A stretch of 37,752 bases of DNA from an uncultured Bacilli bacterium (GTDB lineage Bacteria > Bacillota_I > Bacilli_A > RF39 > UBA660): assembly GCA_910587725.1 (NCBI GenBank), contig CAJUNG010000010.1, positions 1 through 37,752 on the forward strand. Direction: 5' to 3'. Below the pieces are notes generated by a model, which saw only the letters and a list, made by a program, of their open reading frames with translations, searched no databases and was not told where the DNA came from. Positions 1 through 8,119 of the stretch are shown here, one piece after another. Position numbers and translations under genes: made by a program. Every line of letters starts with the position of its first letter. Within the stretch, counting starts at the first letter, position 1.

Positions 1-102
1 CCTAAAATTTTCATCTTTTTATGTTACACGGGAACTTCTATTTTAATTCAAGCATTTTTCCTTAATTTATTTTTCTATCTTTTCTAGAATTTATTCTTGT
101 GA

Positions 103-810
103 TTACTTTTTCTTTGCCTTCTTAATTTTATCCATCGTTCTTGGATATTGATTTGGTGTAGTTTTCATTTTCTCTATTTTTATTAAGGTCCGATTTCCCC
201 CTTCTTTTGGTAAGGCAAACTCATCGATTTGTACTATTTTTCCTCCTAGAATTTCTATCTGCTCTTCTGCCTCTTTTACTTCTTCTTCTATGTTACCCTT
301 CATCGCAAGAAAATAACCTCCTAATTTTACAAGGGGAATGGTTAATTCAGATAAAACCTTCAAATTAGCAACTGCTCTTGCTGTTACGATATCAAAAGAT
401 TCTTTATTTTTATGGGCATAGACTTCGCTTCTTTCGTGAATTGCCACAATATTTTTTAAATTCAATAAATCGATGGTTTTATTGAGATAGTTCACCCTTT
501 TCTTTAGTGCATCTAATAAAGTGATTTTTAGATGAGGAAAAACTATTTTTAATACGATTCCTGGAAATCCTGCTCCACTTCCTACATCTAAAACGGTTTC
601 TACTTGAGAAAAATCAATCAGTTTTATCAGGGTTAAACTATCATAAAAATGTTTTAAATATACTTCGTGTTTTTCCGTAATTCTCGTTAAATTTATTTTT
701 TCATTTTCTTCGATTAATATTTGATAAAATTTCTCTAATTGTCGACTTTGTTCTTCTGTTAAAATAATCCCTAATTTTTCTAGTTCAATACTTAATTCTT
801 CTTTTGTCAT
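103..810 (-). CDS. rsmG: 16S rRNA (guanine-527-N7)-methyltransferase RsmG (GidB)
   Basis: RsmG methylates N7 of G527 in 16S rRNA using S-adenosylmethionine, in the cytoplasm. The 235-residue product has the usual family length. The SAM-binding motif I, VLDVGSGAGFPGI, lies near residues 73-85, followed by the motif II acidic residue in LLDALKKR and the TARAVANL segment typical of GidB. The C-terminus is lysine-rich. The ATG at 810 overlaps the mnmG stop as ATGA, with an AAGGA ribosome site upstream, so it is translationally coupled to mnmG. It is the last gene of the minus-strand run. In Bacilli noc, parA and parB usually follow, and they would lie off the left edge. Confidence 0.96.
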   Translation of the reverse strand: MTKEELSIELEKLGIILTEEQSRQLEKFYQILIEENEKINLTRITEKHEVYLKHFYDSLTLIKLIDFSQVETVLDVGSGAGFPGIVLKIVFPHLKITLLDALKKRVNYLNKTIDLLNLKNIVAIHERSEVYAHKNKESFDIVTARAVANLKVLSELTIPLVKLGGYFLAMKGNIEEEVKEAEEQIEILGGKIVQIDEFALPKEGGNRTLIKIEKMKTTPNQYPRTMDKIKKAKKK

Positions 811-2666
811 AACATTTTTTCCTTTTTTAAATAAATCATCAAAATAGAAATATCGGCAGGATTTACTCCACTAATTCGTGATGCTTGTCCAAGTGAGGTA
901 GGTTTTATCTCTTTTAATTTTTGTAAAGCTTCACTGGCTAAATTTTTTACTTCATCATAGTTTAGCTCCTCTGGAATTTTCATATTTTCTAAATGTAACA
1001 TGCGTTCTGCTTCTTTATTTGCTTTTTTGATGTATCCTTCGTATTTAATTTCAATTTCGACTTGTTCTAGTATGTTTGCTTCATCAGGTAAAGAAATAAA
1101 CGTTTTCAGTTTTTCTATCGTAATTTCAGGTCGTTTTAGAAGGTCGTATAAACTAATTCCATCCTGTAATATTGCGGTATTTAGACTGATTAGTTGTTCA
1201 TTGATGTTCTTTGTCGGTGTAATTTTCGTTTCTAGGAGTTGTTCTTTTACTTTCTTTATTCTATATTCCTTTTCTAAAAATTGTTGATAACAGTCTTCAG
1301 AAATTAACCCTACTTCATAGCCGTATTTTCTAAGTCGTAAATCGGCATTATCATGTCTTAATAAAAGTCGGTATTCTGCCCGAGAAGTTAGCATTCTGTA
1401 TGGTTCTTTTGTTCCTTTTGTCACTAAATCATCAATTAATACACCAATATAAGCTTCATTTCTTTTTAAAATCAATGGGTTTCTTCCTTGTAATTTTAAT
1501 GAGGCATTGATTCCCGCGATTAATCCCTGCCCTGCTGCTTCTTCGTATCCACTAGTTCCATTAATTTGTCCGGCGGTAAATAAATTCTCAATAATTTTTG
1601 TCTCTAAAGATTGTTTTAAATCTAATGGGTCGATAGCGTCATACTCAATAGCATAAGCATATTTATTAATTTTCGCCTGTGAAAGTCCAGGAAGGGAATG
1701 TACCATTTTTTCTTGGATTTCTTCTGGCATACTTGTAGAAAAGCCTTGAATATAGATATCATTATAGTATCTACTTTCTGGCTCTAAGAATAATTGATGT
1801 TTTTCTTTTTCAGAAAACCGAACGATTTTATCTTCAATAGATGGACAATATCTAGGACCAACGCCTTCGACATAACCTCCATACATACTAGACTGTTCTA
1901 GATTTTCTTCAATGATTTTTTTTGTTTCTTCTGTTGTATAAACTAAGTGACATGGTACTTGTTCTTCTATTTTGTAGGAAGGTGTTGTATCTAATGAAAA
2001 GGTTCTAAGGATATTATCTCCTGGTTCTAGAGATGCTTTGGTAAAATCAATGGTTTCTTTTTCAATTCTAGGAGGTGTTCCTGTTTTCAAACGGACAATT
2101 CGGAATCCGTATTCTTTTAATTTTCCACTTAAAAATTTTGAAGGTTCCTCTCCATGTGGACCACAACTTGTTTTTTTACTTCCTCTTAATATGACTGCCC
2201 TAAGATAAGTCCCTGTCGTTAAAATTACGGTTTTTGCTTCAATTTTTTCACCATTTGCTAGAATTACGCCCATAACTTTTTTATCTTTGATGATTAGGTC
2301 TTCTACCATAGCCTCTTTAATTTCTAGGTTCTTTTGCTTTTCTAGTGTTCTTCTCATTTCTTGTGGATAAGTAATTTTATCTGCTTGTGCACGAAGAGCT
2401 CTTACCGCAGGTCCTTTTTTGGTATTTAGCATCTTTAATTGAAGAAGACTTTTATCTGTATTTTTTGCCATTTCTCCACCTAAGGCATCAATTTCTCTTA
2501 CAATAATTCCTTTGGCTGGTCCACCAATTGAGGGATTACATGGCATATCGGCAATATTTTCTATATTTCCTGTTATTAATAAGGTTTGATTTCCTAATCT
2601 ACTTGTGGCAAGGCACGCCTCACACCCTGCATGTCCTCCTCCGACTACGATAACGTCATATTTCAT
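807..2666 (-). CDS. mnmG: tRNA uridine-34 5-carboxymethylaminomethyl modification enzyme, FAD subunit MnmG (GidA)
   Basis: MnmG is the FAD-dependent subunit that, with MnmE, places the carboxymethylaminomethyl group on wobble U34 of tRNAs. The FAD dinucleotide fold GGGHAGCEA is at the N-terminus. The conserved stretches MPCNPSIGG, TTGTYLRAVILRG and GQINGTSGYEEAAGQG are present, and the C-terminal GidA-associated domain ends in SRISGVNPADI. From the ATG at 2666 the protein is 619 residues, close to the usual ~620-630. An in-frame GTG at 2675 sits too near the ribosome site (AAAGGA), so the ATG is preferred. The gene starts 14 bases after the mnmE stop, and its own stop overlaps the rsmG start. 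Confidence 0.97.
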   Translation of the reverse strand: MKYDVIVVGGGHAGCEACLATSRLGNQTLLITGNIENIADMPCNPSIGGPAKGIIVREIDALGGEMAKNTDKSLLQLKMLNTKKGPAVRALRAQADKITYPQEMRRTLEKQKNLEIKEAMVEDLIIKDKKVMGVILANGEKIEAKTVILTTGTYLRAVILRGSKKTSCGPHGEEPSKFLSGKLKEYGFRIVRLKTGTPPRIEKETIDFTKASLEPGDNILRTFSLDTTPSYKIEEQVPCHLVYTTEETKKIIEENLEQSSMYGGYVEGVGPRYCPSIEDKIVRFSEKEKHQLFLEPESRYYNDIYIQGFSTSMPEEIQEKMVHSLPGLSQAKINKYAYAIEYDAIDPLDLKQSLETKIIENLFTAGQINGTSGYEEAAGQGLIAGINASLKLQGRNPLILKRNEAYIGVLIDDLVTKGTKEPYRMLTSRAEYRLLLRHDNADLRLRKYGYEVGLISEDCYQQFLEKEYRIKKVKEQLLETKITPTKNINEQLISLNTAILQDGISLYDLLKRPEITIEKLKTFISLPDEANILEQVEIEIKYEGYIKKANKEAERMLHLENMKIPEELNYDEVKNLASEALQKLKEIKPTSLGQASRISGVNPADISILMIYLKKEKML

Positions 2667-2680
2667 CTGATTCACTTCCT

Positions 2681-4036
2681 TTATTTTCCTAAACAGAACT
2701 GACTGAATAGTTGGTCAATTAACTCTTCACGATAACTTTCTCCAATAATTTCTCCTAACTTTTCCCAAGATGCGTGAATATCTAATTCTAGCATATCTAC
2801 AGGAATTCCCTCTTGGCAAGAAGATATCACTTCATTTAATATGGATAAAGCTTCTTTTGCTAACGATATTTGCCTTGTTCCAGAAAGATAAGTATAGTCT
2901 CCTTTTTCTATCTCTCCTAAATTTAATTTATTTTGGATGGCTAACTCTAAATTTTCAACCCCTGCTATTGCGGTTGCATTCGTATACACTAACTCTTCTT
3001 TTGGAAGCTGTTCTATTTCTATTTTTCTTTCTAAATCGGTTTTATTCAATACGATAATTCGCACCTTATTCTTAGATTTTTCTAAAATCTCCCGGTCTTC
3101 TTTCGTTAACTGTTCATGATAATTTAGTACAACAATGACTAAGGATGCTTCTTCAATTTCCTTCTTTGCCTTTTCTACACCAATTTTTTCTACGATATCT
3201 GTTGTATTTCTAATCCCTGCAGTATCAATAATTTCTAATGTTACCCCACCAAGATTCATTTTTCCTTCGACCGTATCTCTCGTTGTTCCTTCAATATCGG
3301 TAACAATCGCTCTTTCTTCTCGAAGTAATCTGTTTAAGATACTACTCTTTCCTACATTAGGTCGTCCAACAATTGCTGTTTTGATGGCAGAGGTTAAGAT
3401 TTGTCCATCTTCTGATGACTTCACTAAGTTTTCTAATTCTATTCCGATATTTTTTAATTCAGGTAGAATTTTTTCATTGGTCATTACTTCGATATCTTCA
3501 TATTCTGGATAATCGATATTGACTTCGATACTCGCTAATAAGGTCAACATCTTTTGTCTTAATTGTTGAATTTTATTGCTTAGATATCCTTCTAGTCCTT
3601 TCATGGCAACGCGTCTAGCATTTTCATTTTCCGAAGAGATGACATTCATAATCGATTCTGCTTTTACTAAATCGATTCTTCCATTTAAAAATGCCCGTTT
3701 TGTAAATTCTCCTGGTTCTGCTAGACGACATCCAGAAAGAAGAAGTAATTCTAAAATCTTTTTTGTGGGTGCAATTCCTCCATGACAATTGATTTCTACG
3801 ACATCTTCCATAGTAAATGTTTTGGGGGATTTCATGATAGTTACTAAAACTTCATCAATGGTTTCATCTCTATCGACAATATGACCATAATGAATCGTAT
3901 GACTTTCTACTTTGGTTAAATCTTTTCCTTTAAAAATTTGATTCACGAGAGTAATGGCTTCTCTTCCACTTACTCGAATGATGGATATTGCTCCTACTCC
4001 TAGTGCAGTAGAAATTGCGGTAATGGTATCTTTCAT
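2681..4036 (-). CDS. mnmE: tRNA modification GTPase MnmE (TrmE)
   Basis: MnmE is the GTPase partner of MnmG in U34 modification. An N-terminal tetrahydrofolate-binding domain (first ~120 residues, with NCHGG) is followed by a helical domain that carries the inserted Ras-like G domain. The G domain shows GRPNVGKSS (G1), TTRD (G2), DTAG (G3) and NKTD (G4). The protein ends in the invariant C-[IL]-G-K tail, here CLGK, which holds the catalytic cysteine. The ATG at 4036 is chosen over the GTG at 4039 because the GGAGGGG ribosome site (4044-4050) is better spaced from it. The length of 451 residues is normal. It leads the mnmE-mnmG-rsmG operon. Confidence 0.97.
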   Translation of the reverse strand: MKDTITAISTALGVGAISIIRVSGREAITLVNQIFKGKDLTKVESHTIHYGHIVDRDETIDEVLVTIMKSPKTFTMEDVVEINCHGGIAPTKKILELLLLSGCRLAEPGEFTKRAFLNGRIDLVKAESIMNVISSENENARRVAMKGLEGYLSNKIQQLRQKMLTLLASIEVNIDYPEYEDIEVMTNEKILPELKNIGIELENLVKSSEDGQILTSAIKTAIVGRPNVGKSSILNRLLREERAIVTDIEGTTRDTVEGKMNLGGVTLEIIDTAGIRNTTDIVEKIGVEKAKKEIEEASLVIVVLNYHEQLTKEDREILEKSKNKVRIIVLNKTDLERKIEIEQLPKEELVYTNATAIAGVENLELAIQNKLNLGEIEKGDYTYLSGTRQISLAKEALSILNEVISSCQEGIPVDMLELDIHASWEKLGEIIGESYREELIDQLFSQFCLGK

Positions 4037-4051
4037 CACTTCACCCCTCCT

Positions 4052-4071
4052 ATAACGACGTTATTATACCA
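4052..4071 (-). promoter_or_regulatory. mnmE extended -10 promoter with adjacent inverted repeat
   Basis: On the minus strand a TGG-TATAAT extended -10 element lies at 4071-4063. No good -35 is seen at the expected place, which is a T-rich stretch. It overlaps an inverted repeat with perfect 6-base arms ATAACG/CGTTAT around a single A (4052-4064), at about the predicted transcript start. The repeat could be an operator or a small 5' hairpin; nothing else identifies it. Confidence 0.5.
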
Positions 4072-4084
4072 TAATTGAGTCTAG

Positions 4085-4125
4085 AAAAAAAGAGAAAAGC
4101 TAGATTTTTTCTTCCTCTTTTCTCT
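4085..4125 (-). terminator. Rho-independent terminator after jag
   Basis: Read on the minus strand, AGAGAAAAG (4125-4117) pairs perfectly with CTTTTCTCT (4099-4091), followed by a run of T (4091-4085). It lies just past the jag stop codon and separates the rpmH-jag transcript from mnmE. Confidence 0.75.
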
Positions 4126-4130
4126 TAATT

Positions 4131-4745
4131 TTACTCTTTTGTTTCTTTTGGTTTAATCACAATACAACGATTAGGTTCTTCCCCTACACTTTCCGTTGTC
4201 ACATATTTACTTTTTGATAGTTCATTATGAATCAGTCTTCTTTCATAAGAATTCATCGGGTCTAGTTTTGCTTCGATTTTGCTTTTTCCTACTTCTCTAG
4301 CAATTTTTTTGGCAAGACTGATTAAATGTTCTTGTTTTTTCATTTTATAATCATTTACATCAATAGAGATTTTATAGTATTCTCCCGTTTCATTTAATAC
4401 AGCTTGTCTTACAATTGTAGTTAAGGCATCCATATTTTTTCCGCCTTTTCCAATAAGAAGTGCATTGTTATCTGCATAAATTGTAACGGCAATTGCCTCT
4501 TCTCTCTTTTTAATTTCTAAATTGGGATTAAAACCGATGTTTCTCGTCAATTCTAGGATATATTCTTTGATAAAATCGGTTAATTCATCTTTTCTTTTTA
4601 CAAGAATCGTCACTTTTTTAGAAAATAGTCCGCCCTTTTCTTCTTTCGTTTCGATAATTAGATTTTCTTCTAATTCTTGTAAGCCAATCTTTGCATTTTG
4701 TACTGCCTCTTCATAAGTTTTTCCGCTAAATTCATACGTCTTCAT
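4131..4745 (-). CDS. khpB: RNA-binding protein Jag/KhpB (Jag-N, KH and R3H domains)
   Basis: This cytoplasmic RNA-binding protein is encoded next to the YidC/SpoIIIJ insertase in many Firmicutes; in streptococci KhpB works with KhpA in control of cell elongation and division. The Jag-N domain covers about residues 1-50, with the GGLFSKK segment. It is followed by a KH domain with the GxxG loop in LLIGKGGKNMDAL near residues 97-109 and by an R3H domain with the RxxxH signature in SYERRLIHNEL. The length of 204 residues is usual for the compact form. The start lies 3 bases after the yidC stop, with GAGG as ribosome site, so the two are co-transcribed. Confidence 0.93.
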   Translation of the reverse strand: MKTYEFSGKTYEEAVQNAKIGLQELEENLIIETKEEKGGLFSKKVTILVKRKDELTDFIKEYILELTRNIGFNPNLEIKKREEAIAVTIYADNNALLIGKGGKNMDALTTIVRQAVLNETGEYYKISIDVNDYKMKKQEHLISLAKKIAREVGKSKIEAKLDPMNSYERRLIHNELSKSKYVTTESVGEEPNRCIVIKPKETKE

Positions 4746-4748
4746 CGT

Positions 4749-5681
4749 TTATACCTCTTTTTCTTTCTGCTTTTTGACAATTAAGTTCTGCACTACGGTA
4801 AACATATTGGTAGTAAACCAGTAAATACATAGTGCGGTTGGCATAAAGAATGACATTACAATAATCATTACGGTCATCGTAGTAGTCATACTCTTCATTG
4901 GGTCATTTTCTGTTGTTGCCGTTGTTTTATTCAGACTGAAAGAGTAATAAGTGGTCAGTCCTACGAGAATGATTAAAATAATATAGAGAAAATTATGGTT
5001 GGTGAACATTCCAATCCATGGAGTTGTTCCTAATTGTAAATTCAAAAATGTTTCTTCAAATAAGGCAGGTACTCGGTTAATTGCTTCTAAAAAGGCAATG
5101 AATAATGGTAATTGAATAAATCCATAGAGACATCCAGATACTGGATTGATATTATATTTTTTATAAATCATCGTCATTTCTTGGCTTTTTTTCATCAGAG
5201 ATGCCTGGTCTGTTTTATCTTTATATTTCTTTTCTAATTTTTCTAACTCTGGTTGTGCTTTCTTTAGAAGTTCTGATTGCATTGCTGTTTTTTTCGTAAT
5301 TGGATATGCAACTAATCGTATAATCAAGCTTGTTAGAATCAAAGCAACTGCTGCACTACTTACATATTTCTTAATGAATAGGATTGCCCATGCTAGTGGT
5401 TTAACAAAAATCGATGTCCATAATCCTTCATATCCCCCACTCGTTACTTTAAAATCTTCACATTTTGGAAGAGCATCTAGGTCAACTCCATTTTCTTTAT
5501 ACTTTTCAATCGTCTTTTCACTTTCTGGTTGACAAAGGATATTTTCTGTTAGACTTTGTCCAGTTTCTGGGTTAGTGACGACTTTTTTATCTTCTCCTTT
5601 TAATGTTTTTGTACATCCTGCCGTAAGAAATAATACAAGTAGTAAAGTGACCAACAACTTCTTTTTGTTATTTTTTTTCAT
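4749..5681 (-). CDS. yidC: Membrane protein insertase YidC/SpoIIIJ (lipoprotein form)
   Basis: YidC inserts membrane proteins alone or with SecYEG. From the ATG at 5681 (AGGAG seven bases upstream) the product has 310 residues. It starts with a lysine-rich n-region and a lipobox ending LTAGC, so it should be a lipoprotein. About 75 extracytoplasmic residues follow, then five membrane segments. The conserved hydrophilic-groove arginine is in the first core helix, SLIIRLVAYPITKK, followed by the cytoplasmic helical hairpin rich in Lys and Glu. The start lies inside the last codons of rnpA (14-base overlap). An ATG at 5687 is only one base from the ribosome site and is less likely. Confidence 0.95.
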   Translation of the reverse strand: MKKNNKKKLLVTLLLVLFLTAGCTKTLKGEDKKVVTNPETGQSLTENILCQPESEKTIEKYKENGVDLDALPKCEDFKVTSGGYEGLWTSIFVKPLAWAILFIKKYVSSAAVALILTSLIIRLVAYPITKKTAMQSELLKKAQPELEKLEKKYKDKTDQASLMKKSQEMTMIYKKYNINPVSGCLYGFIQLPLFIAFLEAINRVPALFEETFLNLQLGTTPWIGMFTNHNFLYIILIILVGLTTYYSFSLNKTTATTENDPMKSMTTTMTVMIIVMSFFMPTALCIYWFTTNMFTVVQNLIVKKQKEKEV

Positions 5682-6027
5682 TAACATTCTCCTTTTTGTT
5701 ATAAACTTTTTCAAATAACTGTTCAAATTCATTTTTCATTTCCTGATAAGTTGCCTCTAAACAGTTCTTTCTTACTATTATAATATAATCTTTTGAATTT
5801 GAGTAGGAAAAATTATGATTATCTATAATTGCACGAAGTTGTCTTTTTAACCGATTTCTGATGTGGGCCTTCCCTACTTTTGTTCCAACACTAATTCCGA
5901 ACCTTGTATATCCAAGTTCATTTTTCATTTGATAAATCACAAAGTGTTGATTTTTTACATAGAATCCTTTTTGAATAATTCTAGAAAAATCCCTACTTTC
6001 TTTTACTGTATACTTTTTTTTCAACAA
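5668..6027 (-). CDS. rnpA: Ribonuclease P protein component RnpA
   Basis: RnpA is the protein cofactor that helps the RNase P RNA mature tRNA 5' ends. It is 119 residues and basic. The family signature appears as KVGKAHIRNRLKRQLR, containing the RNR motif, and aromatic residues for the pre-tRNA leader cleft are at the N-terminus. It begins with two successive TTG codons; the first (6027) is 6 bases from AAGGGAG and is taken as the start. The weak start and the terminator-like hairpin upstream would lower its output relative to L34. It overlaps the yidC start. Confidence 0.94.
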   Translation of the reverse strand: MLKKKYTVKESRDFSRIIQKGFYVKNQHFVIYQMKNELGYTRFGISVGTKVGKAHIRNRLKRQLRAIIDNHNFSYSNSKDYIIIVRKNCLEATYQEMKNEFEQLFEKVYNKKENVNEKK

Positions 6028-6060
6028 GGTTCACTCCCTTCTTTAGATTATTTTTTCAAA

Positions 6061-6092
6061 CAAAAAAGCACCGTTAAAAAGATGTGCTTTAT
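6061..6092 (-). terminator. Hairpin with T-run between rpmH and rnpA
   Basis: On the minus strand AAAGCAC (6090-6084, overlapping the rpmH stop) pairs with GTGCTTT (6071-6065), and T residues follow to 6062. Since rnpA has no clear promoter of its own, this is likely a partial terminator that sets a high L34 to RnpA ratio. Confidence 0.7.
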
Positions 6093-6211
6093 TTGCTTAA
6101 TCTTTTACGTCCTTTTGCTCTTCTTCTTTTAATTATGTTTGTTTTCATTCTAGCAAAAAAACCATGTTTCTTTTTCATTTTACGATTATTTGGTTGATAT
6201 GTTCTTTTCAT
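6089..6211 (-). CDS. rpmH: 50S ribosomal protein L34
   Basis: L34 is a small basic protein of the large ribosomal subunit. The reading frame encodes 40 residues starting MKRTYQPNNRKMKKKHGF and ending KGRKRLSK, the family pattern at both ends. The usual length is 44, and the missing residues fall in the middle of the protein, between the MKT and KRRRAKGRK segments. A GGAGGTGGG ribosome site precedes the ATG. It is the first gene of the rpmH-rnpA-yidC-jag transcript and lies just left of oriC, as in most Firmicutes. Confidence 0.95.
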   Translation of the reverse strand: MKRTYQPNNRKMKKKHGFFARMKTNIIKRRRAKGRKRLSK

Positions 6212-6242
6212 TTTTCCCACCTCCAGACATGAAATCTACATT

Positions 6243-6272
6243 ATTATAATCGTATTTTTCCGTGTTTGTCAA
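6243..6272 (-). promoter_or_regulatory. Strong sigma-A promoter of rpmH
   Basis: On the minus strand the sequence reads TTGACA (6272-6267), an 18-base spacer and TATAAT (6248-6243), both boxes consensus. The transcript would start near 6236, about 25 bases before the rpmH ATG. Confidence 0.85.
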
Positions 6273-6371
6273 TGTAAACTTGTGAATTTGTCCAATTTTT
6301 GGTGTTTTTCTTTGGTTTTTCGCTTGCTTATTTTTCCTTGCCCTTTTTCTCTTTTTCGACAAAATTCGACG

Positions 6372-6549
6372 TTTTCCACAGTTTCCACAGCCCTGTGGAT
6401 TAGTTTTTACACAATGTGGATATCTATTTTTCATCCATTGTGGATAACTCACTTTTTCTCATATACTATAAGGATTTCAGTTGTGGATAACTCTGTGGAT
6501 AATCCTGTGGATAGAATTTTTTTTAAATTTGGTACTTTTTTTTTCCACA
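6372..6549. other. oriC left part: DnaA-box cluster upstream of dnaA
   Basis: Nine DnaA-box-like 9-mers lie in 178 bases. Three are exact TGTGGATAA (6439-6447, 6482-6490, 6494-6502). TTTTCCACA is at 6372-6380 and 6541-6549. One-mismatch forms are TGTGGATTA (6394), TGTGGATAT (6415) and TGTGGATAG (6506), and GTTTCCACA at 6381 is a weaker form. The boxes sit where gene direction switches from minus to plus, as expected for the leading-strand switch at oriC. Together with the 7953-8100 cluster they form the bipartite origin known from Bacillus. Confidence 0.9.
6438..6467 (+). promoter_or_regulatory. Probable dnaA promoter overlapping a DnaA box
   Basis: TTGTGG (6438-6443), an 18-base spacer and TATACT (6462-6467) form a plausible sigma-A promoter ahead of dnaA. 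The -35 box overlaps the exact DnaA box at 6439-6447, and further boxes lie downstream in the leader, so DnaA autoregulation is likely. The exact start site is uncertain. Confidence 0.45.
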
Positions 6550-6599
6550 GTTTTCAGTTACAATAAGAGGCAATCAAATATTTTACAGGAGGGGTGAAG

Positions 6600-7958
6600 A
6601 TGAATGAGAAAATTGTCTGGTCTAATTTTTTAAATCTCATTAAAAGTGAAATCACATCTTTATCCTTCGAAACTTGGTTTAAAGATACTGAACTATACGA
6701 ATTAAAAGAAGGAAAAGCAACCATTATCGTACCAATGCCGATTCATAAACGACATCTTACCGATAAATATCTGGATTTTATCAAAGAGACATTAAAAGAG
6801 ATTGATGGCATGGATTATGAAATTCATTTTCTATTAAAAGATGAATTAGAAGAGGAAAAGGAAAGTAAAAGTGGGGCGTTTGAAAGTCCACCAGACGAAG
6901 TATTTGAGTCAAATCTGAAGAGTCATTATACCTTCGAAAATTTTATTGTTGGAAATAGTAATAAATTTGCTCATGCTGCAGCGTTTTCTGTTGCGGAAAA
7001 TCCAGGACGAATGTATAATCCCTTATTTATCTATGGAAATAGTGGGCTAGGGAAGACCCATTTAATGCATGCCATTGGAAATTATATTTTGGCTAACAGT
7101 AATCAAAAAGTATTATATGTGACCAGTGAACAATTTATTTCTGATTTCCTAGGAATCAATCGTAAGGACGAATTTGGAAATAACTTTAATTATATAGAAT
7201 ATTTCAAAAAAAAGTACCGAACAGTAGACGTCTTAATCATTGATGATATCCAGTTTTTAGGAGGAGCTACACAAACACAACAAGAATTTTTTCATACGTT
7301 TAATACCTTATATAGCGATAATAAGCAAATTATTATTTCTTCAGACCGTTCTCCAGATGATTTGAAACTTTTAGAGGACCGTCTTAGAACAAGGTTTTGT
7401 TGGGGATTAACTGTAGATATTTTTCCTCCTGACTTTGAACTTCGAATCGCAATTCTTAAGAAAAAGATAGTAGGGGGAGCAGTAGAAAAAAATATTCCCG
7501 ATGATGTGATTGAATATATCGCTTCACATATGGGAAATGATGTCAGACAATTAGAGGGATCCATTACTCGACTTCTCGCTTATTCGGCGATTATGGGCGG
7601 AAGTGAGATTACTCTAGATATTGCCATAGAAGCCTTAAAAGATTATGTTCACTCTGGAATTAGTGAAAAAGACAATTTATTAAAAGTGCAAAAGGTTGTT
7701 GCAGAATTCTTTCAAGTCACCGTAGAAGATTTAAAAAGTAAAAAAAGAAGTGCCAATCTTACTTTCCCAAGACAAGTAGCAATGTATATGTGCAGAATTA
7801 TCACTGGAGAGTCATTTCCAAAAATTGGTGCAGAATTTGGAGGAAAAGACCATTCTACAGTAATGCACTCTTGCGCAAAAATCGAAGAAGAGTTAAAATC
7901 AAATAAAGAACTTGCCAATATTGTTGAAAAAATCAAGAACAATATCGGGGGTTGTTGA
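6600..7958 (+). CDS. dnaA: Chromosomal replication initiator DnaA
   Basis: DnaA binds DnaA boxes and unwinds oriC. From the ATG at 6600 (GGAGGGG upstream; the GTG at 6594 overlaps that site) it has 452 residues. Domain I covers about 1-80 and a short acidic linker 80-105. Domain III is an AAA+ ATPase with Walker A GNSGLGKT (146-153) and Walker B VLIIDD (211-216). Domain IV carries the DNA-binding signature GKDHSTVMHSC near residue 415. All key residues appear intact. It starts the plus-strand replication cluster, and its stop codon lies within the right-hand DnaA-box cluster. Confidence 0.98.
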   Translation: MNEKIVWSNFLNLIKSEITSLSFETWFKDTELYELKEGKATIIVPMPIHKRHLTDKYLDFIKETLKEIDGMDYEIHFLLKDELEEEKESKSGAFESPPDEVFESNLKSHYTFENFIVGNSNKFAHAAAFSVAENPGRMYNPLFIYGNSGLGKTHLMHAIGNYILANSNQKVLYVTSEQFISDFLGINRKDEFGNNFNYIEYFKKKYRTVDVLIIDDIQFLGGATQTQQEFFHTFNTLYSDNKQIIISSDRSPDDLKLLEDRLRTRFCWGLTVDIFPPDFELRIAILKKKIVGGAVEKNIPDDVIEYIASHMGNDVRQLEGSITRLLAYSAIMGGSEITLDIAIEALKDYVHSGISEKDNLLKVQKVVAEFFQVTVEDLKSKKRSANLTFPRQVAMYMCRIITGESFPKIGAEFGGKDHSTVMHSCAKIEEELKSNKELANIVEKIKNNIGGC

Positions 7959-8100
7959 TAACTCTTGAGTTTTCCACAGGATATCCACAGGTCATAGATT
8001 AGCTACAGACCATATAAAATAAGGAAAAACAATAGTTTTCCACAGTTTCCACAGATAATAATAATAAAAACTATTAAAATAATAATAATTAATATAAAGA
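7953..8100. other. oriC right part: DnaA boxes and AT-rich DNA unwinding element
   Basis: Between dnaA and dnaN lie TTTTCCACA at 7970-7978 and 8036-8044, ATATCCACA at 7981-7989, GTTTCCACA at 8045-8053 and a TGTTGATAA overlapping the dnaA stop (7953-7961). Immediately after the last box comes 8055-8100, almost pure A/T with a 3-base ATA/TAA rhythm. This box-then-triplet arrangement is that of the Bacillus unwinding element with DnaA-trios, although the triplets here are not the canonical form. It is the likely site of strand opening. Confidence 0.82.
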
Positions 8101-8119
8101 AAGAAAGAAGGAATGAATG

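Noticed and set aside
1..40. Degenerate parS or Noc-like site (GTTACACGGGAAC) and a possible ATG AAA ATT TTA start of a left-edge gene on the minus strand (ATG at 12-14)
   Set aside because: The site has several mismatches to both consensuses, and only four codons of the frame are visible with no clear ribosome site.
6186..6452. 88-codon minus-strand ORF before dnaA
   Set aside because: It runs through DnaA boxes and the rpmH promoter and gene; its sequence is repetitive and basic without any family pattern.
8055..8100. Canonical DnaA-trio motif in the unwinding element
   Set aside because: A 3-base rhythm follows the last DnaA box, but the triplets are not the published G/A-A-T form on the expected strand, so only an AT-rich unwinding element is claimed.
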